Shown here: positions 17,303-25,435 of the stretch, one piece after another | Numbering within the stretch: position 1 is the first letter of the stretch | How the letters are laid out: the number at the start of each line of letters is the position of its first letter | NCBI RefSeq assembly: GCF_003932755.1 | Contig: NZ_CP024202.1 | Coordinates: 1,116,001 to 1,180,000 of the forward strand | Direction: 5' to 3' | Length of the DNA stretch: 64,000 nt | Source: Methylomicrobium sp. wino1 | GTDB lineage: Bacteria; Pseudomonadota; Gammaproteobacteria; Methylococcales; Methylomonadaceae | Made by a program: the position numbers and the translations under genes | Notes under the pieces: model-generated | What the model saw: only the letters and a program-made list of their open reading frames with translations | Told to the model about the DNA's origin: nothing | The model's database searches: none

Positions 17303-17908
17303 GTGATGATTGACTACAAACTCGAACGACTCGAAGAAGCTGCAAGACTAGAGAAATCTGGCAATTTGAAAGAATGGCTCGCATACTGTCAGGAGTGGGC
17401 TATATTGGAACCGAATAATTTCTTGGCTTGGGTGGGGATTGGTGATGCGTTCAAGAGCCTTGAAAAAGATGCCGAGGCCATTGCTGCATATATTAAAGGG
17501 CTTGAAGTTGCTCCAGAGCAACCAAGAGACTTCTTCGGCATCAATCTCTCGGCGGCTATTCTTTGGTACAGACTCGGAAATAGTTATGAAACCGTGGGTG
17601 ATTATACAAATGCAATTGCGGCGTTAGAAAAAGCAGCTCAAATCGACCCTAATTCAGTAGAAATCTGGAACAACCTCGGGATCGCTTATGTCAATGCAAA
17701 CTTGCCAGTTAAAGCCTTCCAGGCCTATAAAGCCGGAATTTCCGCTAATCCAGGAAATGTTAATATCTTGAATAACATGGGAATTCTATATGCTCAAGGT
17801 CAAATGCGAGATGGTGTTCTTGTTATCCACAGAATGCTGTTGGAGATTGACCCTGTGTTTGCTTCAGAATTTATGCAAAGAGCTGAGCAGATTCTCACCA
17901 AGAAATAA
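17303..17908 (+). CDS. Tetratricopeptide-repeat protein
   Basis: The 201-residue protein is made of about four to five TPR helix pairs, with clear repeats such as AIAAYIKGLEVAP, AIAALEKAAQIDPNSVEIWNNLGIAYVN and AFQAYKAGISANPGNVNILNNMGILYAQ. TPR arrays are scaffolds for protein contacts. No enzymatic domain, signal peptide or membrane helix is seen. The start is GTG 17303 or ATG 17306. Its partner is unknown, and it sits alone in the accessory stretch. Confidence 0.85.
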   Translation: MMIDYKLERLEEAARLEKSGNLKEWLAYCQEWAILEPNNFLAWVGIGDAFKSLEKDAEAIAAYIKGLEVAPEQPRDFFGINLSAAILWYRLGNSYETVGDYTNAIAALEKAAQIDPNSVEIWNNLGIAYVNANLPVKAFQAYKAGISANPGNVNILNNMGILYAQGQMRDGVLVIHRMLLEIDPVFASEFMQRAEQILTKK

Positions 17909-17934
17909 TGGGCAACAGGGTCACCCATTAGCCC

Positions 17935-17965
17935 AAAAAAGGGGTCAGGTTTAATTAATAATTTA
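17935..17965 (+). repeat. 31-bp direct repeat flanking the group II intron remnant, copy 1
   Basis: Six As, then GGGGTCAGGTTTAATTAAT and AATTTA, are repeated exactly at 18403-18433. The GGGGTCAGG word also occurs at the ends of the REP-type transposase relic near 48.9 kb. Confidence 0.85.
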
Positions 17966-18084
17966 ACCGTCGAGTAGACTGGTTCCTCTCAACGAAGCCT
18001 GCTCTATCCCTCTGCCGACACTTTTGTTGGTACGCCTCACCGCACGCGGCTACTACGTGATCGCAAATAGTTTCGCTGTGCATC

Positions 18085-18363
18085 ATCGATTGTCCCCAAG
18101 CCCCTCACAGAACCGTGCTTGCGCTATTAACGCACACGGCTCCTCATTAGACCCTTTTCACAAAGTCAGAATAGATTGACCATAATCCGCGGTGTCGGCA
18201 GTGGATAGCGCGCTAACAGCTTGGTAAACTTCTCCCAACTGTAGCAGCCCTGCTTGCCTCTCCGATTCAACCATTTGTAAAGGATACCCCGCACTTCATA
18301 GAAGTAGGCGCTGATCCCCTTGCTGTTGTCGGTGACACCATAGTAGCCATAATGCCCACGCAA
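18085..18363 (-). mobile_element. 3' remnant of a group II intron (reverse transcriptase tail plus domain V)
   Basis: On the minus strand, 18166-18363 encodes 65 residues beginning LRGHYGYYGVTDNS and ending PLPTPRIMVNLF. This is the extreme C-terminus of group II intron reverse transcriptase-maturases. Just downstream, 18110-18142 reads GAGCCGTGTGCG...GCACGGTTC, the shape and sequence of the catalytic domain V hairpin. The 5' half of the intron and most of the protein are missing. The fragment lies between exact 31-bp direct repeats, so it was either trimmed after insertion or carried in by another element. Confidence 0.85.
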
Positions 18364-18402
18364 TTTGCTTATCGTTTTCTGGTGTTAATGGCCAATTAAA
18401 CA

Positions 18403-18433
18403 AAAAAAGGGGTCAGGTTTAATTAATAATTTA
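18403..18433 (+). repeat. 31-bp direct repeat flanking the group II intron remnant, copy 2
   Basis: It is identical to 17935-17965 and runs directly into a 21-bp tandem duplication. Confidence 0.85.
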
Positions 18434-18484
18434 GGGCAACGGGGTCAGGCCTTAGGGCAACGGGGTCAGGCCTTAAATTTGACA
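18431..18484 (+). repeat. 21-bp tandem duplication and REP-transposase-type end
   Basis: A 21-base unit beginning TTAGGGCAACGGGGTCAGG occurs twice in tandem (18431-18451 and 18452-18472). The second copy continues as GGGGTCAGGCCTTA then TTTGACA to 18484. The same string, with two changes, borders the transposase relic at 48853-48875 in the opposite orientation. This suggests that the same element family once inserted here. Confidence 0.75.
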
Positions 18485-18619
18485 ATCGCGTATTGTCATT
18501 TTGTCACCAGAGTTAGGTTTGGAAATAAAGGGGGCGGGTTACTCTTTTATTACCAATTCACATTATCCATATAAATTATCCCGAAATTTTTAGCTGGAGC
18601 TATACATAGCGTTCGTCTT

Positions 18620-18642
18620 TACGTACGTACTAAAAAGCGTAC
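18620..18642. promoter_or_regulatory. Possible YefM operator
   Basis: A TACGTACGTA palindrome (18620-18629) and GCGTAC (18637-18642) lie about 35-57 bases upstream of the yefM start. YefM-YoeB operons are autoregulated by palindromes near the promoter, but the exact E. coli core (TGTACA) is not present, so this is tentative. Confidence 0.3.
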
Positions 18643-18676
18643 AGTGGAGATAATTTGAATACACCAGAGTTACGTC

Positions 18677-18919
18677 ATGACCGGAATAACTGCAACTGAG
18701 GCGCGCAGCAACCTTTATCGGTTGATTGATGAGACCGCCGAATCTCACCAACCAATCGTCATCATGGGTAAACGGAATAAAGCTGTTCTGGTTTCCGAAG
18801 AAGATTGGTCTGCAATTCAGGAAACGCTTTACCTGCTATCCGTGCCAGGAATGCGTGAGTCTATTCGGAAGGGTATGGATATCCCTGTGGATGCATGCAA
18901 TGAGGAACTCGACTGGTGA
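18677..18919 (+). CDS. yefM: Antitoxin YefM (Phd/YefM family)
   Basis: This 80-residue protein starts MTGITATEARSNLYRLIDE, the DNA-binding N-terminus of the Phd/YefM fold, followed by HQPIVIMGKRNKAVLVSEEDW and a flexible toxin-binding tail. It should neutralise the YoeB RNase and repress the operon together with it. The stop overlaps the GTG start of yoeB, so the two are translationally coupled in the standard antitoxin-first order. Confidence 0.92.
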   Translation: MTGITATEARSNLYRLIDETAESHQPIVIMGKRNKAVLVSEEDWSAIQETLYLLSVPGMRESIRKGMDIPVDACNEELDW

Positions 18920-19182
18920 CATGGAAGCTGGTTTATACCAACAAGCAAGCTCAAAAGGATGCAAAGAAGTTGGCCTCCAGCGGTCTGAAGCCTAAAACCC
19001 AGGAATCGCTGGAACTGATAGCAGACGATCCGTATCGTAAGCCGCCTCCGCTTGAGAAGCTCATCGGCGATCTTACAGAGGCCTATTCGCGCCGAATCAA
19101 TATTCAGCATCGCCTCGTGTACCAAGTACTTGAAGATGAACGAGTAGTTAAAGCTCTTCGGCTCTGGAGCCACTACGAATAA
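18916..19182 (+). CDS. yoeB: Toxin YoeB (Txe/YoeB family mRNA interferase)
   Basis: The 88-residue protein matches YoeB along its length: MTWKLVYTNKQAQKDAKKL, PPPLEKLIGDL with the catalytic Glu region, YSRRINIQHRLVYQV, and a C-terminal WSHYE replacing the usual final His-Tyr. YoeB cleaves mRNA in the ribosomal A site when freed from YefM. The start is GTG, overlapping the antitoxin stop as GTGA. All expected active-site residues are visible, so it is probably active. The pair is the most complete module in the accessory segment. Confidence 0.93.
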   Translation: MTWKLVYTNKQAQKDAKKLASSGLKPKTQESLELIADDPYRKPPPLEKLIGDLTEAYSRRINIQHRLVYQVLEDERVVKALRLWSHYE

Positions 19183-19227
19183 TACATAACCCTAAATTTT
19201 TTGCTAGGTTCTTGAGGTCAGGTCGAG

Positions 19228-19303
19228 ATTCATAGCCTTTTTTGAAAACGGAAATAAATGACGCCGGGTTTATTTTGTAATTCAATCCAATCCCTTTTTC
19301 TAG
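19228..19303. repeat. 75-bp direct repeat, copy 2
   Basis: This is the same-orientation partner of 14816-14890. It begins about 45 bases after the yoeB stop and marks the right edge of the accessory segment. The rest of 19183-19512 holds no gene that I can support. Confidence 0.55.
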
Positions 19304-19512
19304 CCTTCTTCTCCCGCTTGACGGCATTATCTCCCCAGATCATAATCCGGTCGGAATGAGCGATTAGGCGCATTGGATTTCTTATGAGTAATTCCACACA
19401 ACGGCGCCGGTCCCTGCAAGTAGGCAGGTTAAGGTGCGGGGCTTGCCGTGCCGTGCAGAGAATGTATCATGAACATTATAAAAATGAATAAGCCTGAAGG
19501 AACCGGCCGGCG

Positions 19513-21258
19513 ATGAACGAGGCAAAAGAAAAACCGCCCGTGGACACTTGCTCGTTGACTCTGATCGGCAGCGGCGGAGCCGGAGTAATGACCGCCGGGC
19601 AGATCCTTCTGGATGCTGCGACCGAGGCTGGTTATTTCGGCTTGATGACTCGTTCTACCGGTCCACAGATTCGTGGGGGCGAAGCCGCCGCAGTGCTTCG
19701 ACTCGGCGTGACGCCTGTCGGCTGCCAGGATGATCGCATCGATCTTTTAGTCGCGCTGGACTGGGGCAAGGCCGAGCACTTTTCCGATGAGCTGGTGCTG
19801 GATGCCGATAGCGTGGTTATTGCTGATTCTGCTGAAGGCGAGCCACCCGTTTGGGTGACGGATTCGGGTGCTCGCCACTACGCGGTAAGACTTAGCGAAC
19901 TTGCGCGCGAACATTCCGGCTTACGCGCCAATATCATTGCTGTGGGCATCGTCGGGGCGCTTGTCGGTCTCGATTTCGAGTGCGTGAAGAATACTATCCG
20001 GCGCCGATTCATCGCCAAAGGGAATCAGTTGATCAATGTCATACAGGCTGGACTGCAGGCAAGCATTTCCGCGGCCGATTCGCTCCAATGTGCCTGCAAG
20101 CTCGCGCCGCCTCAACCGCAACCGCGTTGGCTGTTGACCGGTAACGAAGCGGTCGGCATGGGTGCGCTACGCGGCGGGGTGCGGTTCTGTGCCGCCTATC
20201 CGATCACGCCTTCCACTGAGATTCAGGAATGGTTGGCTAGACGGCTCCCCGAGGTAGGCGGCTGCCTGGTACAGGCCGAAGACGAACTCGCCTCGATCAA
20301 CATGTGCATTGGCGCCTCGTTTGGCGGGGTGCCGGCTATGACAGCCACCTCGGGCCCGGGGTTATCTCTGATGGTCGAGGCGCTGGGGCTGGCGGTGGCG
20401 ACCGAGACGCCACTGGTTGTGGTTGACGTTATGCGTGGCGGCCCGTCTACTGGCATTCCCACCAAGTCCGAGCAGGCCGATCTCGCCATTGCCGTTTATG
20501 GCACGCACGGCGATGCGCCTCGGCTGGTGTTGGCGCCCAACGGCATTGGCGATTGTGTGACAACTACCCAGTGGGCCGTATACCTGGCCGAGGCGCTGCA
20601 ATGTCCAGCCGTGGTATTGAGCGATCAATTTCTGGGGCAGTCACGTGCTGCCATTACGCCACCGAAGGATCGCGAGTGGCACGCCGAACGGCGCAGGGCG
20701 CCGGCGGATATCGCGGATTTCCAACGTTTCGGGGATTCCAGCGACGGCATCTCGATGATGGGCATTCCCGGCACGCCGGGCAGCGAATACACAGCTACGG
20801 GTTTGAGCCATAAACCGTCGGCGCGTCCCTCGGCCATGCCCGCCGACCATCGCCTACAGTTGGACAAGCAACGCCGTAAGCTCGAGCAATTCGATTACGG
20901 CGATGACTGGGCCGACATCGAGGGCGCTGGATCTCTTGGGTTGCTGACCTGGGGTTCCACCACCCAAGCGGCTCGCGAGGCCGTCGCGCGGGTTCGTGCC
21001 GATGGATCGGCGGTACGGCTCGTGTCGCTAAGGCTGATCGCCCCGCTTGATCCTGTCCGGCTGGCGAGGGCTTTGGAGGGGATAGATCGCCTGTTGGTGG
21101 TCGAACAAAGCCACGGAGCACAGTTCTTTCGGTATCTGCGGGCTGGCTGTGAGCTGCCGCCGCACACTCGCAGCCTTGCCGAGCCCGGCCCCCTGCTCTT
21201 GCGGCCGGGCCGGATCGCCGCTGCGCTTCGCGTACTTGAGATGGAGCAGGTCAAATGA
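19513..21258 (+). CDS. 2-oxoacid:acceptor oxidoreductase, fused gamma-alpha subunit
   Basis: The 581-residue protein joins a gamma domain (about 1-195, with GSGGAGVMTAGQIL and STGPQIRGGEAAA) to a pyrimidine-binding alpha domain (about 200-580, with GNEAVGMGALRGG and YPITPSTEI). Such proteins, with a beta partner, oxidatively decarboxylate 2-oxoglutarate, pyruvate or branched 2-oxoacids to acyl-CoA and reduce ferredoxin. The gene overlaps the beta gene by four bases (ATGA). No ferredoxin-type subunit is present, so an external acceptor is expected. Substrate cannot be decided by eye. Its GC-rich composition contrasts with the accessory segment to its left. Confidence 0.88.
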   Translation: MNEAKEKPPVDTCSLTLIGSGGAGVMTAGQILLDAATEAGYFGLMTRSTGPQIRGGEAAAVLRLGVTPVGCQDDRIDLLVALDWGKAEHFSDELVLDADSVVIADSAEGEPPVWVTDSGARHYAVRLSELAREHSGLRANIIAVGIVGALVGLDFECVKNTIRRRFIAKGNQLINVIQAGLQASISAADSLQCACKLAPPQPQPRWLLTGNEAVGMGALRGGVRFCAAYPITPSTEIQEWLARRLPEVGGCLVQAEDELASINMCIGASFGGVPAMTATSGPGLSLMVEALGLAVATETPLVVVDVMRGGPSTGIPTKSEQADLAIAVYGTHGDAPRLVLAPNGIGDCVTTTQWAVYLAEALQCPAVVLSDQFLGQSRAAITPPKDREWHAERRRAPADIADFQRFGDSSDGISMMGIPGTPGSEYTATGLSHKPSARPSAMPADHRLQLDKQRRKLEQFDYGDDWADIEGAGSLGLLTWGSTTQAAREAVARVRADGSAVRLVSLRLIAPLDPVRLARALEGIDRLLVVEQSHGAQFFRYLRAGCELPPHTRSLAEPGPLLLRPGRIAAALRVLEMEQVK

Positions 21259-22100
21259 GCAGAGAACATCAAGTCAAGCCCCGCGCCCTCGCGCACAAAG
21301 ATTACAAGTCGAGCTACAAGCCCGTATGGTGCGCAGGCTGCGGTGATTACGGCGTGCTCAACGCGCTCACGAAGTCGCTCTCAGCACTGGAAATTCCCAC
21401 TGAACAGGTTGCTCTGATCTCCGGTATCGGTTGCTCATCGCGGCTTCCGGCCTATACCCGGGCCTATGGTTTCCATGGCGTGCATGGCCGTGCATTGCCT
21501 GTGGCCGCAGGGCTAGCCATTAGCCGGCCGGAGCTTACGGTCATCGCCGTAGGCGGCGACGGGGATGGTTTCTCGATCGGCGGCAACCACTTCATCCATG
21601 CTTGCCGGCGCAACGCCAATTTCAGTTATCTGGTGATGGACAACGCGGTTTACGGTATGACGAAGGGACAGGCTTCGCCGACCACTGAGAGTAACTGGAC
21701 CGGTTCGAAACTGGCCCCGCAAGGCACACATCAACCGCCCTTTCAGCCGCTGGAAATGGCCCTGGCTGCCGGGGCGCCGTTCATCGCGCGGGCCTTCTCT
21801 AATGCCTCCAACGAACTCGCACGGATCATCCGCGAGGCCATCGAATTTCCCGGTTTCGCTTTTGTGCAGATATTGAGTCCGTGCGTTACTTTCCGTCCGG
21901 AACAGCTTAACTGGAAGAAACAGGTACACGAGGCTTTTTCGCCGACCGCCGACAAGCGCGAGGCCTATCTCAAATTACTTGACGATGACGGCATTGGCAC
22001 TGGGATTCTTTATCGTGCCCCACGGCCCTGCTTTCAGCCCGATACCGCCGCGGCCCGAAGCCTGGCGGCGATCGCAACCGACTTCGAGGTCTCCGCATGA
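21255..22100 (+). CDS. 2-oxoacid:acceptor oxidoreductase, beta subunit
   Basis: This 281-residue protein is the thiamine diphosphate-binding beta subunit. It shows WCAGCGDYGVL near the N-terminus (a cysteine pair that with later Cys residues can ligate a 4Fe-4S cluster), SGIGCSSRLP, and the ThDP motif GGDGDGFSIGGNHFIHACRR followed by NAVYGMTKGQASPT. It pairs with the upstream gamma-alpha subunit, with which it is translationally coupled. Length is normal for two-subunit KorAB-like enzymes. Confidence 0.9.
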   Translation: MSREHQVKPRALAHKDYKSSYKPVWCAGCGDYGVLNALTKSLSALEIPTEQVALISGIGCSSRLPAYTRAYGFHGVHGRALPVAAGLAISRPELTVIAVGGDGDGFSIGGNHFIHACRRNANFSYLVMDNAVYGMTKGQASPTTESNWTGSKLAPQGTHQPPFQPLEMALAAGAPFIARAFSNASNELARIIREAIEFPGFAFVQILSPCVTFRPEQLNWKKQVHEAFSPTADKREAYLKLLDDDGIGTGILYRAPRPCFQPDTAAARSLAAIATDFEVSA

Positions 22101-22106
22101 GTATGC

Positions 22107-22160
22107 TGAACGACGGTCCTCGGTAGACACATCCCATACCTGTTATTATTAGACGGTTTT
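22107..22160 (+). repeat. 54-bp dispersed repeat, copy 1
   Basis: The sequence from TGAACGACGGTCCTCGG to GACGGTTTT is about 80 percent identical by eye to 49891-49944 in the same orientation. In the second copy it directly follows the palindromic unit near 49.8 kb. It is non-coding. Confidence 0.6.
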
Positions 22161-22210
22161 ACGATCAAAAGGGAGTAGATGAAGTCGTGAGAACAATGCC
22201 TGTAGATCAT

Positions 22211-22804
22211 TCATCCTGCTTTATTGAGTTTGTATTGGGTTTTGAGCCAAATGCCGAACCTAGTCAAAGCCCAGCCACGGGTCATGATGTCAACGCTCAA
22301 ACAAAAACTAATAAACCACATCGATGTGCCGAGCCATTCCTGCCAAAGGATCAAGCCCATGAGTACTGAGACCAGGCCGCCAAAGGTGGCTGCGGTAAAG
22401 TGGGAAAATCGCACCCTATAAGCCGCGAATATCCGAAAAATACCTTTTATCAGCAAATACGCCGCTGCCAATAAGAAGAGTTTATCCGAGGACTTATTCA
22501 GCTCGGTTAGGCATATTAAGCCAAACACGGTATCCAAGACCCCGATTTGCAAGTTGATATAAAACTCCTTGGTTTGACGTTGTAGGAAAGCATCGTAGCT
22601 GGCCATAATACCTGTTCCCAAAATCACGAACGATACTATCGGTAGCCAGGAGCTGTTTTGATTCATGATACGCACTCCGGGCATCAACGCGGACGAAGCG
22701 GTCAATAGTAAGCCGGCAATCGACAATACCAAGCCTCGCACCAATAGCGTATTGCGCTGAGTGAGAAAATGGTCGAAATCGGTTTTCGATTCGGTTGAAA
22801 TCAT
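22211..22804 (-). CDS. Integral membrane protein (HdeD/DUF308-like)
   Basis: The 197-residue protein has about six hydrophobic helices and starts MISTESKTDFDHFL, with GLVLSIAGLLLTASS, LPIVSFVILGTGIMASYDAF and GLVSVLMGLILW repeats. This resembles HdeD/DUF308 proteins, whose internal repeat gives paired helices and which are linked to acid or general stress. The assignment rests on topology and style, not on a firm motif. An AAGGAGAAAAG ribosome binding site is directly upstream on the minus strand. Confidence 0.6.
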   Translation of the reverse strand: MISTESKTDFDHFLTQRNTLLVRGLVLSIAGLLLTASSALMPGVRIMNQNSSWLPIVSFVILGTGIMASYDAFLQRQTKEFYINLQIGVLDTVFGLICLTELNKSSDKLFLLAAAYLLIKGIFRIFAAYRVRFSHFTAATFGGLVSVLMGLILWQEWLGTSMWFISFCLSVDIMTRGWALTRFGIWLKTQYKLNKAG

Positions 22805-23014
22805 TCTTTTCTCCTTTTAAAACATGAGTGTAGATAGGGATTTCGCAAATTCTTAATAACTCAAAGCACGAGCGGTCGCGCGTTGTTGAGCCAGGTCGAG
22901 CAATAGCGAAATCATACTAGTTTCCTTGGTCCGGCCCAATAGATATCGCCAAAACGAGATGCTCGGTTTTCAGTGAAAAGGTTGCCATATCACGAAAGCG
23001 GTACCGGAAAGGGG

Positions 23015-23136
23015 TGTTAAATGTAATGCCTGGTTAACCTGGGGCAATGCTGCCAGCTGTGAGAGAGCCGCGTAAGCGGGAAGCTTTCCCAAGTAAGGCC
23101 TAGTCAGACGCTCGGAAGTGTACTGACTGTGAGGCG
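23015..23136 (+). repeat. About 120-bp dispersed repeat, copy 1 (related to transposase relic end)
   Basis: The block AAATGTAA...AACCTGG...CTGCCAGCTGTGAGAGAGCC and on to the GAGGCG near 23136 matches the reverse complement of 47841-47956 with scattered changes. In the second copy this block directly follows the last codons of the REP-type transposase relic, so copy 1 is probably a solo end of the same element or a structured RNA element carried with it. No protein is encoded. Confidence 0.7.
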
Positions 23137-23350
23137 ACAACTATCCTGAGACAGGGGAAATCCTAACTTGTCTGTAGCAGTATCTTAATACCGTTCTGTA
23201 CTATACCTGAGTATTTCTTCTATATTCGATAAATCAAATCCACTAAGTTTTTTCCGATATTTGAAATAGTCTGTCCATATGATGCGCTTCATAGCTATAA
23301 ATTTCCCTCAAGCTACTCTGGGTAATTTTGGCGCATAACGGCCGAGTTGA

Positions 23351-23476
23351 CAGGAAAACCTGCTCATACAAGTTGATATTATCGGTATTTTCAGGCACTT
23401 CTGCCTTAATAATCGAAACCGCGCATAATTACCTCGATAACTTGCTATTAGCCGACAATTCAGGCAAATTTGCCTG
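23351..23476. promoter_or_regulatory. Three CAGG...CCTG-type palindromes upstream of the DHCR24-like gene
   Basis: CAGGAAAACCTG (23351-23362), AGGCACTTCTGCCT (23393-23406) and the perfect 16-base palindrome CAGGCAAATTTGCCTG (23461-23476) share a common half-site. They lie 220-345 bases before the next start codon. They could be operators; no regulator is known. The rest of 22805-23695 contains the 120-bp repeat and no convincing gene. Confidence 0.35.
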
Positions 23477-23695
23477 CCTATAAAATTGCAACCGACTTTA
23501 GAAGGTATTATTTTCGATGTCAATTTCATCGAGTGACCTAAAGAAAGTTGCCATTTACCGTTCATGAACAAAAAAACTGAAATTGAAGTAGCGTTTTTGA
23601 CTGAGAGTGCAACGTAGCGACATGTTGTCCGTGTCGGCGCAGAATCACGCGATGAACGCTTTGATGTTTTTATAACCTGGATTCCAATTAACCCC

Positions 23696-25267
23696 ATGAT
23701 CAAAACAGAACAGCTATTAGAACACCTATTGACTCATTACCGAGGGCAATTCGCCTCCTTGTTCTTGCTGCCGATATCGGTTGTTTACGGTGCTTATTCC
23801 GAAATCCGCAATTGGCTGGCATTTCGCCTCAGCAGCGCGCCGGCAAAACATGAGGCCCGCGTTGCCGAAGTCATCCGGCAAATCGAGGATTGGAAAGCCC
23901 AAGGAGCCGAACAAAAACTGTGTACGGCTAGATCCGGCTGGAAAACCATGAGCGAGCTGGTGCCCAAGTACAAATTGTCACATCGCAAGATCGATATCGG
24001 ATTGTACGACGTGTTGAAAATCGACGCACAACGCGGCATCGTCCGGGTAGAGCCGCTCGTTAGCATGGGTCAACTTTCGCGAACGCTGATCTCTCAAGGC
24101 TGGACCTTACCGGTGGTGCCGGAACTGGACAGCCTGACGGTAGGCGGTTTGATCATGGGCTTTGGTGTCGAAACCAGCAGCCATAAATACGGCTTGTTTC
24201 AGCACATTTGCGAAGCCTTCGAAATAGTAACCGCGGAAGGTGAGTTGGTCAAATGCAGCCCTTCGGAAAACCCCGAACTGTTTTATCAAATTCCATGGAG
24301 TCATGGCACGCTGGGTTTTCTGATGGCTGCCGAGTTGAAAATCATTCCGGTTAAAAAGTATGTTCGAGTTCACTACCAGCCTGTTCAAGGCTTGGATCAT
24401 CTGGTCGGCTTGTTCGAGCAAGTTTCGCGCGATACGGAAAACAACGATTTCGTCGAAGGGTTGGTCTATAGCCGCGAAGAGGCGGTAATCATGACCGGTA
24501 AATTCGTCGATGCCGTCGGCCCGGACGGTTCTTTAAACGCCATTGGACGATGGTATAAACCTTGGTTTTTTAAGCATGTTCAAGGCTATCTGCAGAGCAA
24601 TAAGGAAGGCGTCGAATATCTGCCGGTGCGGGATTATTACCATCGCCACACGCGCAGTTATTTTTGGGCGATGGAGGAAATCATACCCTTCGGCAATCAT
24701 CCCATTTTCAGGGCTTTGTTGGGCTGGGCTTTGCCGCCCCGGATCGAGTTATTGAAGTATACCGAAACGCGAACTACTCAGCGGCTAAGGGAAAAATATC
24801 ATGTCGTTCAGGATATGCTGGTGCCGATGCGTTTTCTGGAAACGTCCATCGATTATTTCGATAAACATTTCAATCTATACCCTTTGTGGCTATCGCCGAT
24901 GGCGATCAAAGACAACGGCGGGCAAGGCGGATTTGTGCAGCCGTATAAGGCTGAGAATGGCGAAATTGACGAGCTCTATGTCGACATCGGCGCTTACGGC
25001 ACGCCGGCGAAGAGCGGTTTCGATAATGCCGAAGCCCTCCCGTTGTTGGAACAATTCGTGATCGAACATCATGGTTATCAAGCACTCTATGCGAGAACCT
25101 TCATGAACCGGGAAGATTTTAGAAGCATGTTCGATCATAGCAGTTACGATCGGATACGGGAGCATTTGCCCTACTGCCGACAAGCCTTCGATGAAGTCTA
25201 CGATAAAGTTTCCTCGAAAGGCAGGGTTGCGCCGGTCGAAATGAGGAAACTGGAAAAGGCGAGATAA
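23696..25267 (+). CDS. FAD-linked oxidase related to delta(24)-sterol reductase (DHCR24/Diminuto)
   Basis: The 523-residue protein carries a hydrophobic N-terminal segment (about 19-45) and a vanillyl-alcohol-oxidase-type FAD-binding domain with VRVEPLVSMGQLSRTLI, LDSLTVGGLIMGFGVETSSHKYGLF and IPWSHGTLGFLMAAELKIIPVK. It continues with a C-terminal region containing LLGWALPPRIELLKYTET. This order and wording match the DHCR24/Diminuto family, which reduces the C-24 double bond of sterols. Bacterial homologues exist in sterol-making and non-sterol bacteria. No other sterol gene lies in the window, so the substrate is uncertain. It is a single gene with a long upstream region. Confidence 0.8.
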   Translation: MIKTEQLLEHLLTHYRGQFASLFLLPISVVYGAYSEIRNWLAFRLSSAPAKHEARVAEVIRQIEDWKAQGAEQKLCTARSGWKTMSELVPKYKLSHRKIDIGLYDVLKIDAQRGIVRVEPLVSMGQLSRTLISQGWTLPVVPELDSLTVGGLIMGFGVETSSHKYGLFQHICEAFEIVTAEGELVKCSPSENPELFYQIPWSHGTLGFLMAAELKIIPVKKYVRVHYQPVQGLDHLVGLFEQVSRDTENNDFVEGLVYSREEAVIMTGKFVDAVGPDGSLNAIGRWYKPWFFKHVQGYLQSNKEGVEYLPVRDYYHRHTRSYFWAMEEIIPFGNHPIFRALLGWALPPRIELLKYTETRTTQRLREKYHVVQDMLVPMRFLETSIDYFDKHFNLYPLWLSPMAIKDNGGQGGFVQPYKAENGEIDELYVDIGAYGTPAKSGFDNAEALPLLEQFVIEHHGYQALYARTFMNREDFRSMFDHSSYDRIREHLPYCRQAFDEVYDKVSSKGRVAPVEMRKLEKAR

Positions 25268-25330
25268 TGATATGCAAACATGACAGGACGACGTTTGCAC
25301 CCATGCGCGTCAAGCTAAAAAAGGCCAACC

Positions 25331-25379
25331 CACATCACGCTCTTTCCCACGCTGGAGAGCTTGGGAAAGAGCGGATGTG
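25331..25379. repeat. Strong hairpin between convergent genes
   Basis: CACAT plus GCTCTTTCCCA (25331-25349) pairs with TGGGAAAGAGC plus ATGTG (25362-25379). It may end transcription from both sides, but no T-run follows. The TTCCCAC...GTGGGAA theme recurs near 40.9 kb. Confidence 0.5.
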
Positions 25380-25435
25380 AGTTGAATAATCCGCCCCGCT
25401 GCTGCTAAAAAGCAAAGGCTATGCGCTTCGCGCGG

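Noticed and set aside
17935..18484. CRISPR-like repeats
   Set aside because: There are only two copies of each repeat, with a gene fragment or no spacer between them and no cas genes.
14816..19303. Integron attC-type cassette array
   Set aside because: The genes resemble cassette cargo, but no paired GTTRRRY / RYYYAAC core sites with the expected inverted arms were found at the gene borders.
23308..23703. Minus-strand frame of 131 codons
   Set aside because: It overlaps the palindromes and the start of the DHCR24-like gene, and its composition (Ser, Arg, Cys) is not protein-like.
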